Of a stretch of 64,000 bases of DNA, positions 8,402 through 16,789 are shown in pieces. The notes under the pieces were generated by a model that worked only from the letters and a program-made list of their open reading frames with translations, made no database searches and had not been told where the DNA came from. A program made the position numbers and the translations under genes. The DNA lies in the NCBI RefSeq assembly GCF_019711685.1, contig NZ_JAIGYQ010000002.1, forward strand, positions 124,001 through 188,000, read 5' to 3'. Source of the stretch: Helicobacter turcicus. GTDB taxonomy: Bacteria > Campylobacterota > Campylobacteria > Campylobacterales > Helicobacteraceae. Every line of letters begins with the position of its first letter. The first letter of the stretch is position 1.

Positions 8402-9868
8402 TTATAACCATTGTAAAATAGTATCAAGCAATTCTTCTTTGTTGATTACTTTATTATGGATTTCTTTTTGATTAAATAAAGAATTAATTTGTTTAGGAAT
8501 TGGAATTTTATAATTTTTAGAAATTGTTTCAAGGGCTTCTTTGTCGCTCAAATTGCCTAAATCTAATGCTTTTGCAAGTGTTGGAGCAAATTTTGTCCAT
8601 TCTGCTGTGGAGCAAAGCACACATTTTGCGTGTGGGTATTTGATTTGGATAGTCTCATAAGCCTTGATTCCACAAGCAGTGTGTGGGTCAATAATATAGC
8701 CTTGTTTAGCATATTTTTTGATTGTTTCTAGACAGAAATTATCGTCGCAACTTGTTGCACTAAAATAACTTTGCACCCAAATTAGTTCCTCTTTATTTAA
8801 GGTAAATTTGCCGATTTGCTCTAAGGATTCCATAAATTCTTTTGTGCGATAGGAATCAAAAAGTGCAAAGAGTACTCGTTCAACATTGGAGCTTTTTAAA
8901 ATATCCATTGCAGGAGAGTAAGTTTTCTTTAGGGATTTATTAGAAATATCATATATGCCAGTGTTGATAAATTCTGTTAGGATATTATTGGAGTTTGATG
9001 CAATCCAAATGCGCTCAATTGGAAAACCCATAAGTTTAGCATAAAATGCACCAAGTGCGTTACCAAAATTTCCGCTAGGCACGATAGTGTGGATTTTTTC
9101 ATTATTAATTTTATAGATTTGCAAACTCGCATAAATATGGTAGATAATCTGAAAAGCGATTCTACCAAAATTCACACTATTTGCTGCGCTTAGTGAGATG
9201 TTTTTAGCTCTTAGAATCGCATTAAAGTGGGAATCTTTTAGCATACTTTTAAGCAAATTTTGCGCATCGTCAAAATCTCCATTGATTCCAAAAACAGCAA
9301 TATTATCTGCATTAATTGTTGTCATTTGTAAGCGTTGAACATCACTTGTACCACCATTTGGATAAATGCAAACCACTTTAATATTTGGCTGATTTGCAAA
9401 ACTTTGCAGTGTTGCAGGTCCTGTATCGCCACTAGTTGCTACTAAAATCAAATAATTATGTGCGCTTCTATTTGTGCGCAAAAAACCGCTAAATAGAGAA
9501 CTAAAGGGTTGCAGAGCCATATCTTTAAAAGCACGTGTAGGACCGCAATAGAGTTTTTGGATATTCAAATATGGTGTTACTGGATACATCGGTGCTGGCG
9601 AAGACTTATCGTCAAAGTTTTTATATAGACTTAAAGCCTCACATAAAAGCTCTCTTGGGACATTTAAGCCTAATTTATTAAAGATAATGCGCGTAAGTTC
9701 TTCATAACTAAGTCTAGTGAATTCCTTAATTTCGTCTTTGCTAAATTTTGGAAATTCTTCTAATGTGTATAATCCACCATAAGAAGCGCTTGGGCTAAGA
9801 ATAGCATCTTCAAAAGTAATGCCTAAATCCTCTCCGCCACGAGTGCCTGTAAAATATTGAGTTTGCAC
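8402..9868 (-). CDS. thrC: Threonine synthase
   Basis: ThrC (488 residues) converts O-phosphohomoserine to threonine with PLP. The motif TRAFKDMALQPFSS holds the PLP lysine, ATSGDTGPATLQSF the phosphate/PLP cup, and TRGGEDLGITFEDAILSP is the usual N-terminus of the longer, yeast-like form of the enzyme. The start is GTG, five bases after AAAGGA. The gene leads the minus-strand run thrC-glyQ-nif3-like-flgZ-waaA-rluA-like. Confidence 0.95.
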   Translation of the reverse strand: MQTQYFTGTRGGEDLGITFEDAILSPSASYGGLYTLEEFPKFSKDEIKEFTRLSYEELTRIIFNKLGLNVPRELLCEALSLYKNFDDKSSPAPMYPVTPYLNIQKLYCGPTRAFKDMALQPFSSLFSGFLRTNRSAHNYLILVATSGDTGPATLQSFANQPNIKVVCIYPNGGTSDVQRLQMTTINADNIAVFGINGDFDDAQNLLKSMLKDSHFNAILRAKNISLSAANSVNFGRIAFQIIYHIYASLQIYKINNEKIHTIVPSGNFGNALGAFYAKLMGFPIERIWIASNSNNILTEFINTGIYDISNKSLKKTYSPAMDILKSSNVERVLFALFDSYRTKEFMESLEQIGKFTLNKEELIWVQSYFSATSCDDNFCLETIKKYAKQGYIIDPHTACGIKAYETIQIKYPHAKCVLCSTAEWTKFAPTLAKALDLGNLSDKEALETISKNYKIPIPKQINSLFNQKEIHNKVINKEELLDTILQWL

Positions 9869-9905
9869 ACAAATCCTTTATTAAGAAATTGAAAGAAATT
9901 TGCGT

Positions 9906-9911
9906 ATTTTA
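9906..9911 (-). promoter_or_regulatory. Probable -10 box for the thrC-glyQ operon
   Basis: The minus strand reads GATAAAATACGC, giving a TAAAAT hexamer about 38 bp before the thrC GTG and a leader near 30 nt. The gap to flgH is only 67 bp, so the promoter must lie here. Confidence 0.4.
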
Positions 9912-9935
9912 TCTTAATCTAGCCTAAATAAGCCT

Positions 9936-10670
9936 TTAAAAAGGCCAAACTGATTCAAGAAGTTTTGTCCCCCAACCTTTTTCTGTGTTGCGTTTTAATT
10001 CACCTTGTGTGTCATACATAATCTTTGCATCAGCAATGAAACGTGATTCAATTGTATTATCACGCGCAATATCATTAGGGCGCACAACACCGCTTATGTG
10101 AATGATTTGCTTTTCTCCATTGATAAGAACTTCACGACTCCCCTCAATGAAGTAATTTCCATTTTGAAGCACTTTGATAATACGCGCTGCAATGGTAGTA
10201 GAAAATGTTTCTTGACGATTTTGAGAACCTGTGCCTTGAAAAGTGGAAGTATTTTGTCCAGTGGTAACGCCAAAGCTAGTAATATTACCTAGTTTATTTA
10301 CAAGATTACCAATGCTTTGACTTGGACCTCCAAATGTAACTCTTGGACCTGTGAGTGTCGCACTAGAAGTTTCGTTGAGATTCTTATCAGCATTTGAGCT
10401 TGCTTGTGCTGTTTGGTTAATAATAACCGTAACTAAATCGTTTAGTTGCATAGCACGGCGGTCAGAGAATAAGAGATTGTCTCCCCTTCCAAAGATGCTT
10501 CCGGGATTTCCAAAATTGTCCTCCTCTTCCTTAGGTGGTAATTCTTCAACATAGGCTGGTGGCTTGAAAGAGATTTTTGGCTCTGTTGTAGCACAAGCAG
10601 TAAAAAAAGTTGCCACTCCAAAGCTAAAGCATACAATAAATAAAGCGTTTAGAGATTTTGGATTTTCCAT
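9936..10670 (-). CDS. flgH: Flagellar basal body L-ring protein FlgH
   Basis: FlgH forms the L-ring around the flagellar rod in the outer membrane. The 244-residue product has a lipoprotein signal ending FFTACATTE (lipidated Cys26), then the conserved core SIFGRGDNLLFSDRRAMQLNDLVTV (split here by description: a GDNLLFSDRRA block and an NDLVTVIINQTAQAS block) and the end ISGVVRPNDIARDNTIES. A start 99 bases upstream is possible, but the ATG at 10670 follows AGGA by six bases and gives a proper signal peptide. A sigma-54 promoter lies just upstream, so it belongs to the RpoN flagellar class. Confidence 0.93.
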   Translation of the reverse strand: MENPKSLNALFIVCFSFGVATFFTACATTEPKISFKPPAYVEELPPKEEEDNFGNPGSIFGRGDNLLFSDRRAMQLNDLVTVIINQTAQASSNADKNLNETSSATLTGPRVTFGGPSQSIGNLVNKLGNITSFGVTTGQNTSTFQGTGSQNRQETFSTTIAARIIKVLQNGNYFIEGSREVLINGEKQIIHISGVVRPNDIARDNTIESRFIADAKIMYDTQGELKRNTEKGWGTKLLESVWPF

Positions 10671-10715
10671 TATAATTCCTTTTAGCACTTCCTTGTGCAA
10701 ATTTATAGAGAATTT

Positions 10716-10733
10716 AAGCAAAGAGTATTCCAA
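10716..10733 (-). promoter_or_regulatory. Sigma-54 (RpoN) promoter for flgH
   Basis: The minus strand reads TTGGAATACTCTTTGCTT: a -24 GG and a -12 GC separated by exactly ten bases, with the flanking TTGGAA and TTTGCTT favoured by campylobacterotal RpoN. It would start transcription about 35 nt before the flgH ATG. Confidence 0.75.
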
Positions 10734-10782
10734 AATGAAAGATTTAGAGAAAAAAGGAATTAAATACATAACGATGCGGAAT

Positions 10783-11544
10783 CTAAAACACAGGTTGGAT
10801 TACGTTTTTGTCATTGACTTTTGAAATGGAATATTCGCTATTATAAACTTCTTTTAAAATTTGGGGTGTGATAATGGATTGTGTCTCACCGGAGGCAATA
10901 ATCTCTCCGTTTTTTAATACAAGTGTGCGGTTTGCAAACCATAGCAGATGATTAGGATCATGACTACAAGCAATCACAAGTTTTCCAAGATTTGAGACTT
11001 TTTTTAGGATTCTCCAAATGGAGATTTGATTATGAAAATCTAGTGCGCTAGTGGGCTCATCTAAAATCATAATTGGTGCATTTTGAGCTAGAGAACGTGC
11101 AATGAGTGTAAGTTGTCGTTGTCCTCCACTTAATGAAGTAACAGGACGCTCTGCAATATCTAAGATACCTAGTAGTTCCATTGCTTCATATGCGGAACCG
11201 TAATCCGCTTTTTTTAGTCCAAAGATTCCACCCATATGCGGAGATCTTCCCATTAAAACAATCTCTTTGACACTAAAAGGAAAAGGTGGTTTGTGTTCTT
11301 GAGGGACATAGGCAATGAGTTTTGCCATTTTTGCTGTGGTAATAGAGTGATAATTTTCGCCATTAATGAAAATATTACAGGATGCAGGTTTAAGCAGAGC
11401 CATTATGCATTTTAAAAAAGTCGTCTTGCCACTACCATTTGGTCCCATTAAACCCCAAAGTTCGCCAGCTTTTGCTTTAAAAGAAATATTTTTTAAGATA
11501 TGATTATTCTCGTAATAAAAGCTTAAATTCTCAATCTTTAGCAT
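10783..11544 (-). CDS. FecE-like ABC transporter ATP-binding protein
   Basis: 253 residues. Walker A is GPNGSGKTTFLK, the signature is LSGGQRQLTLIARSLAQ, and Walker B is IMILDEPTSALDFHNQ, followed by the H-loop CSHDPNH. Sequence style and partner genes place it with the ATPases of BtuCD/FecCDE-type importers. It energises the permease encoded 12 bp upstream and is the last gene of a four-gene unit headed by the FmdE-like gene. The substrate could be a ferric chelate, cobalamin, haem or an oxyanion such as molybdate; the sequence alone does not decide. Confidence 0.92.
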   Translation of the reverse strand: MLKIENLSFYYENNHILKNISFKAKAGELWGLMGPNGSGKTTFLKCIMALLKPASCNIFINGENYHSITTAKMAKLIAYVPQEHKPPFPFSVKEIVLMGRSPHMGGIFGLKKADYGSAYEAMELLGILDIAERPVTSLSGGQRQLTLIARSLAQNAPIMILDEPTSALDFHNQISIWRILKKVSNLGKLVIACSHDPNHLLWFANRTLVLKNGEIIASGETQSIITPQILKEVYNSEYSISKVNDKNVIQPVF

Positions 11545-11556
11545 TTTTTAGCCTTT

Positions 11557-12585
11557 TTAAGCAAATAAACGTCCACTTTTTGCACGCAAAATCCAAATCA
11601 AAAATGGCGCACCAATGATAGAAGTAATAATTCCAATGGGAATTTCACCCATTGTTAGCGTTCTTGCTATGGTATCGCAAATTAGCAGGTAAATTGCACC
11701 ACAAAGAGAAGAAATAGGAATCACAAAACGATTATCAGGTCCTACAAGTAGTCTTGCAGCATGGGGCATCATTAGTCCAACCCACGCAATAATTCCTACG
11801 CTTGAGACACAAATTGCAGTCATTAAAGTGGCGGTAATAATAAATAGAGTTTTATATTTATCAGGATTAATACCTAAGCTTTTGGATTCCTCATCACCAA
11901 TGGAGAGTAGGTTTAGCTTCCATGCAAAAATCCATGCAATAACAAAGCAGAACAAAATAACAATGGTATTAATGTAAATATCACTCCAGCTAGCATGGTA
12001 AAGTCCACCCATCATCCAAAAGGTGATTTCGCGTAGCTGTGTATCTTCAGAGAGATATTTCAAAATAGAAACAAGTGCAGAAAATACAGAACCAATAATG
12101 ACTCCAGATAGCACAAGTCCTATGGTGTTTATCTCACCTTTTTGACGTGCAAGCGTGTAGGCAATTACCACAGCAAGAAGTGCAAAAAGAAATGCAGAAA
12201 TTTGTGTGGGCAAAAAGAGTGCTGGAGAGATAATGGCGAGGGCAGCACCAAAACTAGCTCCAGAAGAAGCTCCTAGAATAAAAGGCTCTACAAGCGGATT
12301 TCTAAAGCAGCTTTGATACAATGCACCTGCAGTTGCAAGCGCGATTCCAGCTAGAATTGCCATTAAAATGCGTGGCAAGCGCATATTCCAAACAATCGCC
12401 ATATCACGTGCAGAGACAGAATCTATATTGTAACCTGTGAGTTTAAAGAGGATGATATTCAAAACGGCTTTTAAAGAAAGTTCGGAGTTTCCAGAAGTGA
12501 TTGCAAAAAACATTGCTATAAAAAGTGCTACAAGGAGTGTTAAGATAATGATTTTACGTAGGTCGCCTATTGGATTAAAAATCAT
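11557..12585 (-). CDS. FecCD-family ABC transporter permease
   Basis: 342 residues with about ten transmembrane helices, the BtuC/FecCD fold. Typical blocks are RLPRILMAILAGIALATAGALYQSCFRNPLVEPFILG (here described in parts: RLPRILMAILAG, AGALYQ, NPLVEP), then GASSGASFGAALAI, GLMMPHAARLLVG and the end of the last helix. Only one permease gene exists, so a homodimer is expected. Its start overlaps the end of the binding-protein gene by 11 bases, indicating translational coupling. Molybdate importers of the MolBC type in Haemophilus share this fold, which matters for the substrate question. Confidence 0.92.
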   Translation of the reverse strand: MIFNPIGDLRKIIILTLLVALFIAMFFAITSGNSELSLKAVLNIILFKLTGYNIDSVSARDMAIVWNMRLPRILMAILAGIALATAGALYQSCFRNPLVEPFILGASSGASFGAALAIISPALFLPTQISAFLFALLAVVIAYTLARQKGEINTIGLVLSGVIIGSVFSALVSILKYLSEDTQLREITFWMMGGLYHASWSDIYINTIVILFCFVIAWIFAWKLNLLSIGDEESKSLGINPDKYKTLFIITATLMTAICVSSVGIIAWVGLMMPHAARLLVGPDNRFVIPISSLCGAIYLLICDTIARTLTMGEIPIGIITSIIGAPFLIWILRAKSGRLFA

Positions 12586-13762
12586 TATCTATGGTCCAAT
12601 CTAGTAATTGTTCACTTCTTAGAATTTTTGCAGTATTTTCATCTACATGATATACATCTTGATAGAATTTTAGCGCAAATGTATGCACCTTAATATCCTC
12701 AAAAAGATGCGGATAAGAAGCCTTAGCAATAATGAGAATATCAAGTGGATATTCTACGCGCCTAGAGCAGTTCATAGGGCTCCATGGGAGAGCGTACACA
12801 CGCTTATTTTTAATCGCCTTTAGTTCTTGTAGATTCTGATAATACGGCGCACTTAATAGCTCACTTGCAGGATGATAGCCATTTTGTGTAGGGAGTAAAA
12901 TGATATCTGGATCAATAGCATAAACTTGCTCACCGCTTAAGATAATATTATTACCTTTGCCACGGAATGCGTTTTTGGCATTAGTAATATTTTCAATGAT
13001 ATGGGATTCTGGAGTTGTGATTCCAGAAGCCATTCCTGAACCCCCTTGCTTTCTGGCGACGGAATTTAATCCAAAATACAGCACATTTGGTTTATCTTTA
13101 TCTTGAATATTTTTTGTTCGGTTTCTTACGAGTAATTCTGTGGAATGCAGATAATCATAAAGTTTTAATGCTTTTTCTCTTTGTTTAAAGATATCACCAA
13201 TAACACGTATCTCTTCTTGCATTGTGCTAAGTTCGGCTTTGCCATAATATGTGGGAGAATACAGCACAACAAGTGGAATCCCAAGAGATTCTATCATTGC
13301 AATAGTCTTTTCTAGTGCTTTTGGATCGCCACCTCTAAAGTAAGAGCCACCAGAGACTGTGCAATCACCAACTCTTAAAATGACAATTTGTGGGTTTGCT
13401 TTTGCTAAAGTTTCGTAGTTTATAATATTACCTTGTGGAGAGTTAAAGCAGGGCAAGTTATCCAGCCAAGGGTGTAAATACTTCATTGTGTGCCATCCCC
13501 TAGCGGTATAAGTTTTGCCATCAATACTCTCAAAAGTATATTTATAATCACGTTTCATAGACCAAGAACCAATGGCATTAACCTTATCAATTACACCTAA
13601 ATGTGTCATTACACCCTCAATAAAGCCATCACTAATTGTTGCTACGCGCTCTAATTTTTCTGGAATTTCTATTTGCTTACCACGCATATCTGTAATTGTG
13701 TGTGCATAGGTGGTTATCGCACTAAGAAGTGCAAAAACAAAGAGTTTAAAAAGCTTTTGCAT
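12575..13762 (-). CDS. Periplasmic substrate-binding protein of FecCD-type ABC transporter
   Basis: 395 residues with a Sec signal peptide (MQKLFKLFVFALLSAITTYA, cleavage near 20) and no lipobox, so it should be a free periplasmic protein. The N-terminal TDMRGKQIEIPEKLERVAT is the usual opening of class III (TroA/FepB-like) binding proteins. It is longer than most (about 300-350), with inserts holding three cysteines (LPCFNSPQGN, GDCTVSGG, MNCSRRVEY). The ATG follows AAGGATTCTGT. It lies between the FmdE-like gene (12 bp upstream) and the permease. Ligand unknown; a metal chelate or metal oxyanion is likely. Confidence 0.88.
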   Translation of the reverse strand: MQKLFKLFVFALLSAITTYAHTITDMRGKQIEIPEKLERVATISDGFIEGVMTHLGVIDKVNAIGSWSMKRDYKYTFESIDGKTYTARGWHTMKYLHPWLDNLPCFNSPQGNIINYETLAKANPQIVILRVGDCTVSGGSYFRGGDPKALEKTIAMIESLGIPLVVLYSPTYYGKAELSTMQEEIRVIGDIFKQREKALKLYDYLHSTELLVRNRTKNIQDKDKPNVLYFGLNSVARKQGGSGMASGITTPESHIIENITNAKNAFRGKGNNIILSGEQVYAIDPDIILLPTQNGYHPASELLSAPYYQNLQELKAIKNKRVYALPWSPMNCSRRVEYPLDILIIAKASYPHLFEDIKVHTFALKFYQDVYHVDENTAKILRSEQLLDWTIDNDF

Positions 13763-13774
13763 ACAGAATCCTTT

Positions 13775-14287
13775 TTATGAATTTTGACAAGTTTTACAAA
13801 TGTGCGCATTATTTACAAAAACTAGCGCATTTCTTGCAGTTTGCTCACCACATATTGCACAGGGGATTGCGTCATAGAGACGTGCTTTTGTGGGAAAATC
13901 CCTAATTGTTTCTTTAATTAAAAATAAATCCTTAGGTTCTTTGGAGAGGATATAGGTGAGCTTTTCTTCTTTGTTAGAAAATTTTGTGGAATCACAAAAT
14001 ACAAAACGCGCTTTTTTGCCGTTTTTTCTATTGTAGATATTAAAAGCATGTTTGCCTAGGTAGTCAATATGCATAGAGCCTGTGCCAAGTGTTGCTTTTA
14101 AAATGATTTGGATAGCATCTACACTACAAGCATCGGTTTCTGATAGACATACGATATCTTCATCCTCTATTGTATTATTAATTTCTAAAACTTCTTTTGC
14201 AAACAAAGCGACTTTATAACCAATGGCAAGTCCGGGGCATTTGTGTCCATGAAAGAGGCAAACTTTTTCCCAAAGTGTAGTCTCTAT
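13775..14287 (-). CDS. FmdE-family metal-associated protein with C-terminal zinc finger; apparent ATA start
   Basis: The frame encodes the FmdE (PF02663-like) hallmark near its N-terminus, FHGHKCPGLAIGYK (residues ~12-25, Cys17), then ETDACSVDAIQ, and a C-terminal zinc finger with CAIC and CKTC pairs; about 170 residues. The hallmark lies upstream of the first ATG/GTG/TTG in frame (a TTG at 14206, which would delete it). Going upstream, an in-frame TAG precedes, and the only well-placed start is ATA at 14287, six bases after AAGGA and 24 nt after a predicted transcript start. FmdE proteins occur near molybdenum and tungsten enzymes but their role is unclear. It leads the binding protein/permease/ATPase unit. 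Confidence 0.75.
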   Translation of the reverse strand: METTLWEKVCLFHGHKCPGLAIGYKVALFAKEVLEINNTIEDEDIVCLSETDACSVDAIQIILKATLGTGSMHIDYLGKHAFNIYNRKNGKKARFVFCDSTKFSNKEEKLTYILSKEPKDLFLIKETIRDFPTKARLYDAIPCAICGEQTARNALVFVNNAHICKTCQNS

Positions 14288-14317
14288 AGTAAATCCTTTT
14301 TTTGGAGAATTTTGGTA

Positions 14318-14323
14318 ATTATA
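14318..14323 (-). promoter_or_regulatory. Probable -10 box for the FmdE/ABC-transporter unit
   Basis: A TATAAT hexamer on the minus strand (GGATTATAATTACC) predicts a start near 14311 and a 24-nt leader to the ATA codon. This supports initiation at ATA and not at the far-downstream TTG. Confidence 0.45.
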
Positions 14324-14382
14324 ATCCTAGTTTTAAAAAAGTTACCTTAAGTGGCAATTATTGCTATTTGCTGTATCAAAAG

Positions 14383-14404
14383 GGAATATTAAAGGAATAT
14401 TAAA
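14383..14404 (+). promoter_or_regulatory. Pho-box-like tandem 11-bp direct repeat before the phosphate permease
   Basis: GGAATATTAAA occurs twice in perfect head-to-tail tandem. Two 11-bp direct repeats is the layout bound by PhoB-type response regulators, and the second copy ends 12 bp before a TAAAAT -10 box (14417-14422), the spacing used where an activator replaces the -35. The downstream gene is a phosphate transporter. The repeat sequence differs from the E. coli pho box, so the regulator is inferred from arrangement only. Confidence 0.45.
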
Positions 14405-14416
14405 TAAAAGTAAGAG

Positions 14417-14422
14417 TAAAAT
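14417..14422 (+). promoter_or_regulatory. Candidate -10 box for the phosphate permease gene
   Basis: TAAAAT within GAGTAAAATTAATAG. It implies a leader of about 64 nt to the ATG at 14493. A second possibility, in GGATATTTTCAT nearer the gene, has weaker similarity. Confidence 0.35.
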
Positions 14423-14492
14423 TAATAGTCTTGTAGGGTATTTGATCTAGGATATTTTCATAAGGAAACTACTAATAAAGAGAGGGAATCAA

Positions 14493-16088
14493 ATGAATAA
14501 TTTTTTGCAACATGAGAAAGTTTTTCGTGTCAATAAAGAGGATTTGCGCAAGATTGGGGTGATTATTACCTTTGTATTAGTTATTGTTGTAATGGTAATG
14601 CTTGCAAGTGATGATGTAACAGAGCCTCTTCTTTTAGGTTTTGCAGCAATTGTTGGTGGTTATATGGCACTTAATATTGGTGCAAATGATGTGGCAAATA
14701 ATGTTGGACCCGCAGTGGGTTCAAAAGCCCTTACGATGACCGGAGCCATTGTAATTGCTGCAGTGTGTGAGATTTCTGGGGCTTTGATTGCTGGGGGGGA
14801 GGTTGTAGATACTGTGCGTTCTGGGATTATCTCCATGGATTCTATTGGAGATGCAAGAACATTTGTAACGCTAATGTTAGCGGCATTGATTTCTGGAGCA
14901 ATTTGGTTGCATGCTGCAACTGCTATTGGTGCACCCGTTTCTACAACACATTCTATTGTGGGTGGAATCTTAGGAGCTGGAATCGCAGCAGGTGGCTTTA
15001 GTGTGGCAAATTGGGCGGAGCTTGGTAGAATTGCAATGAGTTGGGTGATTTCTCCTGTAAGTGGAGGAGTGATTGCTGCTGCATTATTATTTTTCATTAA
15101 AAATGCAATTACTTACAAACAGAACAAAAAAGCAGCCGCAAAACGTGTTGTGCCATACTTAATCGCATTTATGACTTGGGCTTTTAGTTTATATTTAATT
15201 GGTAAAGGCTTAAAGAAAATTGTTGCATTAGAACCTGTTTTGGCATTTTCTATTAGTGTTGGAATTGCGGTGGTTGTGTTTTTTATCGTGCGTCCAATTA
15301 TTGATAAAACATTAGAAAAATTAGACAATAAAAAAGAAGAAATTAACAAGCTATTTACGATTCCACTGATTTTTGCAGCAGCACTTTTAAGTTTTGCACA
15401 TGGAGCAAATGATGTGGCAAATGCAATTGGACCATTAGCGGCAATTAATGACGCACTAAAAGAAAGCTTTGTGATGGGGGGGAAGGCTAGTGTGCCATTT
15501 TGGATTATGCTTTTAGGTGGGCTTGGAATCTCTATTGGGCTTGCACTTTATGGACCAAAGCTAATCCGCACGGTAGGAAGTGAGATTACTGAGCTTGACC
15601 AAATTCGTGCTTTTTGTATTGCAATGAGTGCGGCACTTACTGTTTTAATTGCAAGTGAGCTTGGGATGCCAGTAAGCTCTACGCATATTGCTGTTGGAGC
15701 TGTATTTGGTGTAGGATTTTTAAGGGAGTATCTAAAGAAACGTTACAAGGAAATGGAGCTTAAGATATTAGAGTCACGCAAGGGTGAGGATGCAGAGAAT
15801 GTGAAGTTATTTTTGGAGCGATTCCGTAAGTCATCTGTGCGCAAGAAAGCTGCAATGATTAAGAGCATTGATAACAAAAAGGCAAAAAAGGAAGCAAAGG
15901 CTTTAGAAAATAAAGAGATTCCAGATTTAAAGAAAAAAGACCAAAAACAATTAAAGAAAGTTTATCAAGAAGAGCTAGTAAAACGCTCTGCAATTAACAA
16001 GATTATTGCAGCATGGCTTATTACAGTGCCTATTTCTGCGGTTTTTGGTGCTGTGTGTTATTTCGTGCTTGTAACAATTGGAATGTAA
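14493..16088 (+). CDS. PiT-family inorganic phosphate transporter
   Basis: 531 residues with about 11 hydrophobic helices. The two inverted-repeat signatures of the PiT/PHO4 family are present: NIGANDVANNVGPAVGSKA near the start and AHGANDVANAIGPLAA in the second half, each with its APVSTTHS or MPVSSTH partner. A charged cytoplasmic region (about 425-500, rich in Lys and Glu) precedes the last helix, and is longer than in E. coli PitA. It imports phosphate with H+ or Na+. Two G7 tracts lie inside the gene (14793-14799, 15476-15482). The start follows AGAGGGA; the phosphatase gene follows with a one-base overlap. Confidence 0.93.
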   Translation: MNNFLQHEKVFRVNKEDLRKIGVIITFVLVIVVMVMLASDDVTEPLLLGFAAIVGGYMALNIGANDVANNVGPAVGSKALTMTGAIVIAAVCEISGALIAGGEVVDTVRSGIISMDSIGDARTFVTLMLAALISGAIWLHAATAIGAPVSTTHSIVGGILGAGIAAGGFSVANWAELGRIAMSWVISPVSGGVIAAALLFFIKNAITYKQNKKAAAKRVVPYLIAFMTWAFSLYLIGKGLKKIVALEPVLAFSISVGIAVVVFFIVRPIIDKTLEKLDNKKEEINKLFTIPLIFAAALLSFAHGANDVANAIGPLAAINDALKESFVMGGKASVPFWIMLLGGLGISIGLALYGPKLIRTVGSEITELDQIRAFCIAMSAALTVLIASELGMPVSSTHIAVGAVFGVGFLREYLKKRYKEMELKILESRKGEDAENVKLFLERFRKSSVRKKAAMIKSIDNKKAKKEAKALENKEIPDLKKKDQKQLKKVYQEELVKRSAINKIIAAWLITVPISAVFGAVCYFVLVTIGM

Positions 16089-16789
16089 TGGAGGTTAATT
16101 TAGATTATAAGCGCCCGTTGTATATCATTGGTGATGTACATGGGTGCTATAAGACTTTATGTGCGCTTGTTAAGAAGTTTCCAGAAAAGGAAAACTCTCA
16201 AATTGTCTTTGTGGGAGATTTAATTGATAGGGGAATGGAATCTTGTGCGGTTGTGGATTTTGTAATGGAGGGGAAGTATCCTTGTGTGCTTGGAAATCAT
16301 GAGGAATTAATGCTTGAATATTATAGTTCTGTAACGATGGATAGAGATGGGGTTTGGATGGAAAATGGTGGTCGCGAAACAATTCAAAGTTATGCAAATT
16401 ATGGGAAAGTGCAACGTTTAAAAGAACATTTAGAGTTTTTTAAAACTTTGCCATTTTGTTTAGAGTTTGCACATAAAGATGAGTTGGGGCGGAATCTTTT
16501 TATCTCACATGGTTTTGGGTTGCCTTTTTATAGTAAAAGTGAAGTTTCTCATAAGATATGTTGGAGCAGACTCAAACATTATACATTTTGTGGGGCAAAG
16601 TATGAGGAGGAAAAAACACCTGTTTTTAATGTTTTTGGTCATGATGTGCAAAAAGATGGGGTATTATTTACTAAAAATTATGCAGCCATTGATACAGGTT
16701 GTGTGTATTATAAAAGACTCTCAAATGCTACACTTAGCGCACTGGAGTGGCCTAGTAAGTGTGTGATTTCACAAAAGTATTGTGGCTAA
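16088..16789 (+). CDS. PPP-family metallophosphoesterase (ApaH/PrpE-like)
   Basis: 233 residues with the ordered motifs of calcineurin-like PPP phosphatases: GDVHGCYKTL, GDLIDRG, LGNHEELML, FISHGFG and VFGHDVQ, which supply the two-metal ligands. Such enzymes act on phosphoserine/threonine or Ap4A-type dinucleotides; the substrate is not clear. The frame is open upstream inside the permease gene, but the ATG at 16088, overlapping its TAA stop, gives a product starting just before GDVHG and is preferred. Coupled translation with the phosphate permease is likely. Confidence 0.88.
   Translation: MEVNLDYKRPLYIIGDVHGCYKTLCALVKKFPEKENSQIVFVGDLIDRGMESCAVVDFVMEGKYPCVLGNHEELMLEYYSSVTMDRDGVWMENGGRETIQSYANYGKVQRLKEHLEFFKTLPFCLEFAHKDELGRNLFISHGFGLPFYSKSEVSHKICWSRLKHYTFCGAKYEEEKTPVFNVFGHDVQKDGVLFTKNYAAIDTGCVYYKRLSNATLSALEWPSKCVISQKYCG

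Noticed and set aside
14206-14208. TTG at 14206 as the start of the FmdE-like gene
   Set aside because: It would delete the conserved FHGHKCPGLAIGYK motif, which is encoded immediately upstream in the same frame, and it has no good ribosome-binding site.
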